Shown here one piece after another: positions 57,445 to 64,000 of a stretch of DNA of 64,000 bases; position 1 is the first letter of the stretch; every line of letters begins with the position of its first letter. The stretch comes from Heterobasidion occidentale (lineage: Eukaryota; Basidiomycota; Agaricomycetes; Russulales; Bondarzewiaceae), in assembly GCA_039111635.1 (NCBI GenBank), contig JBCAQO010000005.1, positions 1,798,001 to 1,862,000 of the forward strand, in the 5' to 3' direction. The notes beneath the pieces were generated by a model. That model searched no databases, was not told the DNA's origin, and worked only from the letters and a program-made list of their open reading frames with translations. A program made the position numbers and the translations under genes.

Positions 57445-59217
57445 ATGCTCTCCATCCTAGCATATCGCGCTCTCCTTACTCGGACGGCCGTTCATTCGAG
57501 ACGCCTCATTCATCGCGATGTCGAGCAGGGTATGCCGCCCCCACTACGCGGTACACGCATCCTTGATCTCACAAGGGTCCTTGCCGGGCCCACTGCGACA
57601 ATGCTACTCGCCGATCTTGGAGCAGACGTCATCAAGGTCGAGGAAGTCATTCGTGGCGATGATACCCGTTGAGTTTCGAGTTCTCTGACATGCAATGGTG
57701 CTCACTCATGACTGTTCTAGGCTCATGGAACCCACCATCTGCTCCTCTTTCACCTGATGCCCCAACCGAGTCGTCTCATTTACCACCAGAGTCTGCTTAT
57801 TTCTTGCTGCTAACAGGAACAAGCGTTCCATCACTGTCAACTTTAAGGCTCCGGAAGGCTTCGACATCATACGCAAACTTATCGCGCAGTCGGATGTACT
57901 TGTTGAGAACTATATCCCAGGGAAGCTGTCTTCCATGGGGCTTGGATACGAGGATTGCAAAAAGATAAATGAGAGACTCATTTATACCTCGATCACTGGT
58001 GTGTTGTAGATTTATAATCCGAGTTGTCGCCTCTGAACCTCGCCTTCCGGGCTTGAAGGATACGGCCAGACTGGTCCATATAGAAAAGCTGCTGGCTACG
58101 ACGTGGTCATTGAAGGAGAGGCGGGTCTTATGCACATGTATGTCCTTTGCTATATATTAACGGAAGTTCTTACGGCATTTGCTATGTGAACAGCACCGGT
58201 GAACCTGATCGTGCACCTTCCAAGGTCGGCGTTGTGGACTGATATTGCGACGGGCCTTTATGCGCACGGGGCTATTATGGCTGCGCTGCTTTCTCGCCAG
58301 CAGACGGGTCGTGGCGTCTGGATCGATTGTAACTTGTTTGATTCACAGGTAAGCATACAGGAAGCGTGACTGAACTTCACGTATATGTTCGGGCTCACAG
58401 TGATTCAAGGTTGCCGGATTGGCAAACATTGCATTCGAATTACCTTGTTGCCGGCCAAGAGGCCGGAAGGCATGGGACGTCCCATCCCATCCATCGTGCC
58501 CTACCAAGTATTTGCTTGCAAGGACGGATACATCATGATAGGTGCTGGAAATGACCGCCAGGTGTGTTTTTTTGTGCCATATCATCGAATTTTAACATGA
58601 CTTGATCCATTGTTCCTAGTTTGGAAAGCTCGTCGACAAGGTCTTCGACCAGCCAGAATTGAGCACTGACCCGCGGTTTGCTAACAATGCTGCGCGAGTT
58701 GCTAATCGTGGTGCTCTCATCGCTATCATTACGGACAATCTCATGAAGGAGACAAGAGAACACTGGTTAACGAAGTTCACCGGGCTTGGGTATGATGCAT
58801 ATCACCTTGATCTTACAGATTTAGCCGTGTATTAACAGGGTTGGCAGGATACCTTTGGTCCTATCAACAATATCAAGCAGACATTTGAGCATCCTCAAGG
58901 TAAGGCCCGCAACATGGTAGTGGAAATAGAAGTAAGCTTGAGTCTGCCATTCTACTACACAAAAGATGAAATAACAGTGTGACAATCATAGCATCCACGG
59001 GCCGGTAAAATCAGAGTGGTAGCACCTGCAGTCATGTATAATGGTAGAAGAATGCCTGTGCAAAGGCCTCCTCCATGGCTTTCACAGCATACTAGTGAGG
59101 TTAGTTTTGTGTCATGTCATGATCATAGCTCCTAGGTTTATACTTCAACAGATTCTTGCAGAACTTGGTTATAGTCAGAAAGATATCACAGAGTTAAGAG
59201 AAAAAAGAGTAGTATAG
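57445..59217 (+). CDS. Class III (CaiB/SUGCT-type) CoA-transferase, with several frame breaks
   Basis: Family III CoA-transferase, nearest by eye to mitochondrial succinate-hydroxymethylglutarate CoA-transferase. The start [20 protein letters not shown] looks like a mitochondrial presequence. Hallmark [20 protein letters not shown] and [20 protein letters not shown]. Exons: 57445-57667, 57721-57998, 58059-58137, 58194-58348, 58410-58561, 58620-58789, 58848-58931, 58992-59099 and 59152-59217. Splice sites are canonical and the C-terminus is intact ([40 protein letters not shown]). Breaks: a missing base near 57808; a +1 shift near 58240; +1 shifts near 58433 and 58485; a missing base in a T-run near 58853. 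Either sequencing error or an early pseudogene; the preserved splice sites favour error. Confidence 0.82.
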
Positions 59218-60322
59218 AGGTAGTCTGAATTTGCACATATTTGTTTAATTGACTTGTGAAAATTATGATCCTCCAGAGATTACATTATTGAAGTGCTTCT
59301 TAATCTTGGGGCCCTTTTTGATCCATTTGACCATTCTTCAAATTCTTCTCCCTTACTTAGGCCACAAATATCTAAGAAAATAGCTTTATGTGCTTTGCAT
59401 CTTTTATAGAAATTATGATGTGATCTGATATATATTTATTGCTTAATAAGTATATGCTTGATGCCCATGGTTCCCAAAACAGATGAGTTAGTATAAGGTG
59501 TTACTCTACTCTTACAGAAAGGTCACCATTTTATTTGCACATATTTGGTTGCATGCCTAAGTTTTTGTGTTGTGTCTGCAGTGAGTCTGCTTGCTTTGTT
59601 AGCCCTCACTTTGTTATCCCTGTTCCCATGCATGCGATGCAAGCATACTGATTGTCTCTCTAAGCCTTTATCTAGTAATGCGGGCAGGGTGAGTATTCTG
59701 CAGACTCTCCCTACTGGAGGCGAGAGTCTCTGGTGGCTATCACCAATGCATGCACAGCCCCACCATCAAGGCTTAATATCGAGTGTGCATTCTCTTTCAT
59801 AACACATATCCACATTGTTCTAGTTGTATCCTTTTTTGATTTAGGTCTGTGCCTATACATGCAGCCATGCCTTGAGTTTCTCTGTATGCTGCATGCCTGG
59901 CTACAGTACAGGGCTATGCCTTTTTGTATGCAAACTCTGGTGTTCCTATATATGCTGCATGCAAAAGTATGGCACAGAGTTATGCTATTTGGTAAGCAAG
60001 CTCAAGGCTGCTCTTGGTGTTTGAATTTATTAATTGTACACAGCACTACTATGTTGCTCTTACATAAAATTAGAGCATAATCCTGCTGTTTTCCCTTTGT
60101 TGTTATTTATCTTGGACCATCTTGAGGCTCCTATTCTTCCTCAGAGCCTGGCCCTGTGCCATCATATCTAGAGGCAGAACCAATTCTCATCCCCCGTATT
60201 CCATTTCACTGTTGTGAACCACTTATTCAATAACCCAAGAGTAACAGGTTCTTCCCTAGGTTGCACACTAGACAGAGTGATTATGGAAGTCTTGACTGTA
60301 TTAAGAGGATAATACAGGAGGT
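59218..60322. other. AT-rich stretch without a supported gene
   Basis: Markedly more AT-rich than the host genes on either side of the window. Plus-strand frames at 59545-59802 and 59733-60080 have no domain. Two imperfect copies of a ~65-base segment (TGCATGC...TATG...) lie at about 59891-60022. It may be a decayed transposon into which the LTR element inserted. Confidence 0.4.
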
Positions 60323-61466
60323 TGTTAGGACCACGTCCTGACACGTGCTTTGCACGTGAGTTGATGGGCTGGTCAAGTGCTTCGGACGTTGATGAGCATG
60401 CACCCGCGCTAGGGTCCGAGGGAGGTATTTGGGAAGCTTTGGGGAGATACCGAACAGCGCTAGACAAATACCGAAGACGCCGACTCGCACCGAACACGGT
60501 CGGTCCCTACCCGACCGACCGCAAGCCACCGAAGGACGTTCGGCAGCACTTGGGTCAGTTCGCTTACACTTCACATACTTACCGTAACCGCACAGGAGTG
60601 TTACAATAGGTGTTTACGAGATCGGAGCCAGTATTCCGGGTCGGCCGATGTGCTCCGTGAGTCGGTCGCTCCTTATCGCTTATCTTCCCGACTTCCACAT
60701 GGTCGGTCAAATGTGATCTTGCACCATTACTTGGCCACCCTGGTCGTACGTTACTTCCTTCCTATTTTCATTGGTTCTTCAACGCCTGTTCCTGCTACCT
60801 ACGCTCGGGCGACGGATCCCGAACGGTCGGGATTTCGCCATCGCTGATTAACTTTTACCTTATCACCTTCGGAACCCATATGGACATCTCACCTACCTTC
60901 TTATCTTCTCTGTTCGCTAGGGCTTGGCGCCCAGTCGACATCTACTCTCATTTCTTGTTCAATATCTTACTTAGGGGCTCTGTTTACTATAAAAACCTAC
61001 ATACAACTCTGGAATAAACCAGCTTTCGCACCCCACAGTTCAGAGCTCATCCGCACTCGTCGCAACCATCGAAATCGTCTTCGTCGACTTCCGAAAACTT
61101 GTCATCCTCGTCGTTCGGCCTCATTCGCGTTCGTACTCGTCTCTTCGCTCGTAACCCCCGTCCTCCCTCGTATATTGTCAGAGTCCCGTGTGGCTCTTGA
61201 AGCACGTAGTTGTCGGTCGCGACACTACCTTCTCGTTACCGACCGAATCCCCGACACAACCGACCGAACGTTCGGTCGGTGTTCGGTGCAGTCCCGAAAC
61301 CGTTCGGGCGCTATAATCTCACACTCCCCGTTGCTTCTCAGTACGCCTTCAATTTCTAAAGTCATCACTAACAATTCCTTGTGTATTAGATACTAGCTCC
61401 AGCACCCCTGCATTAGAGGTTGTTTTAGTGTTGTGCTCAGCACTTAGAGCCACCTCTAGCGTATCA
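60323..61466 (+). repeat. 5' LTR of the second retroelement
   Basis: It begins TGTTAGGACC at 60323 and probably ends ...GTATCA at 61466, three bases before a TGG-starting primer-binding site. Promoter and end signals fit: TATAAAAA at 60988 and AATAAA at 61013. The terminal block folds into two hairpins: GTTAGGAC-CAC-GTCCTGAC (one non-pairing base) and CACGTGC-TTT-GCACGTG. The copy at the other end of the element lies outside the window, so the length cannot be confirmed. Confidence 0.7.
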
Positions 61467-61469
61467 TTT

Positions 61470-61488
61470 TGGAGCCCACCGCGAGGGG
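61470..61488 (+). other. Putative primer-binding site
   Basis: TGGAGCCCACCGCGAGGGG directly follows the LTR. It begins with TGG, the complement of a tRNA CCA end, and its complement has the shape of an acceptor/T-arm 3' strand. I cannot name the tRNA. Confidence 0.5.
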
Positions 61489-61971
61489 TTAGTATTCAAA
61501 ATTACCTCAAGGAATCTACGTCGCTCGTCCCGACCAACAGCGGAGCGCGAAGAACGACAAACAGTTATCGATAGCTTCAATACTCAGGAAACATCTGCCG
61601 ACCGAAGTTTGTTCGGAGACGCCGATATAGTCCCGGAGCATCTAGCCCACCATCACTATCTTGATCTTGAATCCTCGCCATCGCTCTCGCCGCCACCCGA
61701 CTCCACTTTCTTCTTAACCCCACCGTCGTCGCCGAACCGATCGCTACTCCCGCCGATTTCCCCCATCCTCGACCTTGCGCTCTTAGAACAATCACCTCTG
61801 TCTCCTATACCATCTCTCCACGACTCCATCTCGCCGTTAATCCCACGCAGCCCCGTCTTCTGGACGCCGACCATCCGACCAACTTCGCTAGAACGCTCCT
61901 TCGAACCAGCGACTCCATCCCCGATCACCTTAGCAAACAATACCTTCTCCCCCACCTTTGACTTTCTCACT

Positions 61972-63717
61972 ATGGCAACCCCATCCATGCCCGCTCGTGG
62001 AGATCGAACGGCCCCGACCTTTGACCCCCATCAACCCCGCGAATTGAGACGATATTTTGCCGATCTGGACTTCCACTTCGTTCGGTCTGCGGTAGAAGAC
62101 GAGCAGGAAAGGAAGAAACACGCTTGCCGATTCCTGGACGTCGACACCTGTGAGCTTTGGGAATCGCTCACCACTTTCACCGACGCCACGAAGACATTCA
62201 AGGAGTTCTGCGAAGAAGTCTACAGACTGTACCCCGGATCAGAGGAAGAGCGCAAATGGTCGGTATCGGATATGGACAAGCTAGTCGGCGAAACGAGCAG
62301 GGTCGGCATCTTGTCTCTCAGCGAACTCGGCGACTATCATCGGCGATTTCTGGCGATCACGGTATTCCTCCTCAGCAAGGCACGAATCTCGGTCGCCGAA
62401 CAAGGACGCGCCTTCGCTAGAGGATTCCAACCGGAGCTATGGGCAAGAATCTCTCAACGTCTACAACTCAAGTTCCCCGATCATTTCCCAGACGACCCGT
62501 ACAACCTCCAGGACATCCACGATGCGGCCCGATTCGTCTTGCACGGCACCACGTCCGCCTACAGCACTACGTCTACCGACATCTCTCGGGCAGCCCCCGC
62601 CGTGCCGCCCACCAACGCGATCAAGGCCGAAGACCTGGCGACCATGTTCGAACGACTCACCGACACATTCGTCAAGGCCATTACAGCTCAAGGGACGTCC
62701 AGGCCAGCCGATCGACCATCCCGACAACCAGGACAAGGCGGCGACAACTGCATGTTCTGCGGCAGTCCCGAACACTTCATGCGCGCCTGTCCCGAGGTCA
62801 CCGAATACATTCGGATCGGCAAATGCAAGCGGAATATCGAAGGGAAGGTTGTATTGTCAAGTGGGGCATTCGTACCCAGAGAAATCACGGGTAGTAATCT
62901 GAAGGACCGAGTTGACGAATGGCACCGCAGGAATCCAGGCCAGTTGGCGACTGGGCAGATGATGTTTACGGTAAACGCGGCGCCGACTCACCCGATGACG
63001 ATAGCCTCCCGTCGCGATTCACCCTCATTGCTGGAGGTCACCCCGACTTACCAACTCACCGACGTCCAGCGAATCGCAAGCCTCGAACGCGAACTATTCA
63101 CACTCCGAACGCGGGGCGCGAGGGCACGCGAAATGGCGCAGACGGGACGTTCGGCATCTACCCCTTCACCGGCCCCCGAACGACGAGCAAGGACCGAAAC
63201 TCCCGAACCCGAGCCCCGACCGACATCCCCGACTCAGCGACCGCCCCCGGTACCAGCCAAGGACGATGCTCCAATCCACCCATACGCCAAAGCCCAGGAC
63301 GCCACCTATGCACCACCGCACGAGCGCAACATGGGAGCCCCGGCGAAGATACCCTCGGCAAAGAAGGACGCTCCGGCCTACAAAACTACGGCGCCGATCT
63401 ACGACGAGAAGGTAGCAGCCGAGGTCTACGACAGGGCGATGGCCACTCAGGTGACGCTTACCCAGCGCGCGAACTACTCTCCCTCTCCGCCGAAGTCCGT
63501 TCGCAGGTCAGGGAAGCCACGTCAGCACGCCGATCGCCTACCAAAGACGCCAGCAATGTTCGGACCTTCTACCAAGATGCCGATCTACCCTATGCCATCG
63601 ACGATCTCGAACCACCGACTCGACCGACCGTCTCCTCCTTCGTCAATGTCCTGCACCAGCCTGAAACACCTCCACCTGGCGCGATCATCATCCCCGACAC
63701 GTATGAAACATATCTGA
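61972..63717 (+). CDS. Retrotransposon Gag
   Basis: The frame is open from well upstream (past 61609), but no ATG occurs before 61972, where MATPSMPARGDRTAPTFDP starts the conserved part. Capsid-like region: QPRELRRYFADLDFHFVRSA, CELWESLTTFTDATKTFKEF and FLAITVFLLSKARISVAEQG. The zinc knuckle is CMFCGSPEHFMRAC (CX2CX4HX4C). A Pro/Glu-rich linker follows (PEPEPRPTSPTQRPPPVPAK). After about 63470 (a CGCGCG run) the frame departs from the expected Gag-Pol continuation (SQVREATSARRSPTKDAS is in the next frame), so the true product is probably a Gag-Pol fusion interrupted by a small indel. Confidence 0.87.
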   Translation: MATPSMPARGDRTAPTFDPHQPRELRRYFADLDFHFVRSAVEDEQERKKHACRFLDVDTCELWESLTTFTDATKTFKEFCEEVYRLYPGSEEERKWSVSDMDKLVGETSRVGILSLSELGDYHRRFLAITVFLLSKARISVAEQGRAFARGFQPELWARISQRLQLKFPDHFPDDPYNLQDIHDAARFVLHGTTSAYSTTSTDISRAAPAVPPTNAIKAEDLATMFERLTDTFVKAITAQGTSRPADRPSRQPGQGGDNCMFCGSPEHFMRACPEVTEYIRIGKCKRNIEGKVVLSSGAFVPREITGSNLKDRVDEWHRRNPGQLATGQMMFTVNAAPTHPMTIASRRDSPSLLEVTPTYQLTDVQRIASLERELFTLRTRGARAREMAQTGRSASTPSPAPERRARTETPEPEPRPTSPTQRPPPVPAKDDAPIHPYAKAQDATYAPPHERNMGAPAKIPSAKKDAPAYKTTAPIYDEKVAAEVYDRAMATQVTLTQRANYSPSPPKSVRRSGKPRQHADRLPKTPAMFGPSTKMPIYPMPSTISNHRLDRPSPPSSMSCTSLKHLHLARSSSPTRMKHI

Positions 63718-64000
63718 AGAGTCTACAGCCCGGTCAGGTTCCTCTGCCGTTGATAGTCGCTAAAGAATCTTCTGCCCTAAGGTCCATTGTTCCCCTCGTC
63801 GATCACCAACAGGAAGTCGAATGCGTCATTGATCCGGGTTCACAAGTCATCGCCATGTCGGAAGGCATTTGCAATGAACTGGCGCTCATCTACGACCCCG
63901 AAATTGTCCTCAATATGCAGTCGGCGAATGGCGAAATCGACCGATCCTTGGGCCTGGCACGCAACGTGCCATTCCTCATCGGCGACATCACCCTGTACCT
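63478..64000 (+). CDS. Start of Pol: aspartic protease, cut by the window end
   Basis: Reading in the frame after the 63470 break gives VREATSARRSPTKDASNVRT, PPPGAIIIPDTYETYLKSLQ and the active site ECVIDPGSQVIAMS at about 63831. The motif is D-P-G-S rather than the usual D-S/T-G, as seen in a lineage of basidiomycete Gypsy elements with this Gag type. LALIYDPEIVLNMQSANGEI and FLIGDITLYL follow. The gene continues beyond 64000. Confidence 0.8.

Larger units (their letters stand above)
60323..64000 (+). mobile_element. Second Ty3/Gypsy-type LTR retrotransposon, 5' part
   Basis: It starts with an LTR (60323 to about 61466), then a putative primer-binding site (61470-61488), Gag with a CCHC knuckle (about 61972-63717), and a protease region that runs off the window end. 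It differs in Gag and protease from the element at 32-41 kb, yet the first ~65 bases of its LTR are almost identical. Confidence 0.88.

Noticed and set aside
61609..61971. Gag start at 61609
   Set aside because: The codon there is TTG; the first ATG in frame is at 61972, where conserved Gag sequence starts.

Overview
The window reads as nuclear DNA of a filamentous basidiomycete, most likely an Agaricomycete. The coding genes are cut by many short GT-AG introns of about 45 to 70 bases. They match basidiomycete families: a FunK-like degenerate kinase, a secreted double-psi beta-barrel protein, a CYP family with the AGGTET I-helix, DUF4203, and a Cep57/Ppc89 spindle pole protein. The repeats are Ty3/Gypsy chromovirus-type elements and a Helitron. 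Two runs of exactly 100 N (4368-4467 and 41004-41103) are scaffold gaps of unknown true size.

Layout. 0.6-5 kb: an N-terminal amidase-like nitrilase (+), the methionine-salvage enzyme MDE1 (-) and the 3' part of USB1 (+) beside the first gap. 5.4-8.5 kb: a small secreted RlpA/DPBB protein (-) and the urease accessory GTPase UreG (-). 10.7-14.6 kb: a GC-rich, oversized cytochrome P450 of ten exons (-), followed by about 4.5 kb with no gene I can support. 19.1-21.3 kb: a normal-sized P450 of twelve exons (+). 22-27.7 kb: RRP6 (-), divergent from a kinase-like gene (+), then a secreted PEBP-like protein (-). 28.66-41.0 kb: a transposon block, with a 5'-truncated Helitron abutting a Ty3/Gypsy element that runs into the second gap. 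41.1-45.1 kb: a DEAH helicase lacking its 5' end, then an epoxide hydrolase (both +). 45.5-53 kb: a Cep57-like spindle pole gene (-) and the ribosome-biogenesis GTPase BMS1 (+), divergent from a 179-base promoter. 53.3-59.2 kb: SPP2 (+), a DUF4203 membrane protein (-) and a class III CoA-transferase (+). 59.2 kb to the end: an AT-rich stretch, then a second Ty3/Gypsy element (+) that leaves the window inside its protease.

The host genes are an ordinary mix of housekeeping functions (RNA decay, ribosome and spliceosome assembly, snRNA maturation, methionine salvage, urease maturation) and xenobiotic or secondary metabolism (P450s, epoxide hydrolase). They do not form an obvious cluster.

Two things stand out. 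First, the Ty3/Gypsy element at 32-41 kb has an extra gene after the integrase/chromodomain. It is a second Gag-like protein with its own CCHC zinc knuckle and a basic C-terminus, ending 11 bases before the 3' LTR. Second, the LTR ends of the two otherwise different retroelements share a nearly identical terminal block of about 65 bases that folds into two consecutive hairpins. A caution for all use of this window: many conserved host genes, including BMS1 (essential in yeast), carry single-base frame breaks, which looks like uncorrected assembly error rather than biology.
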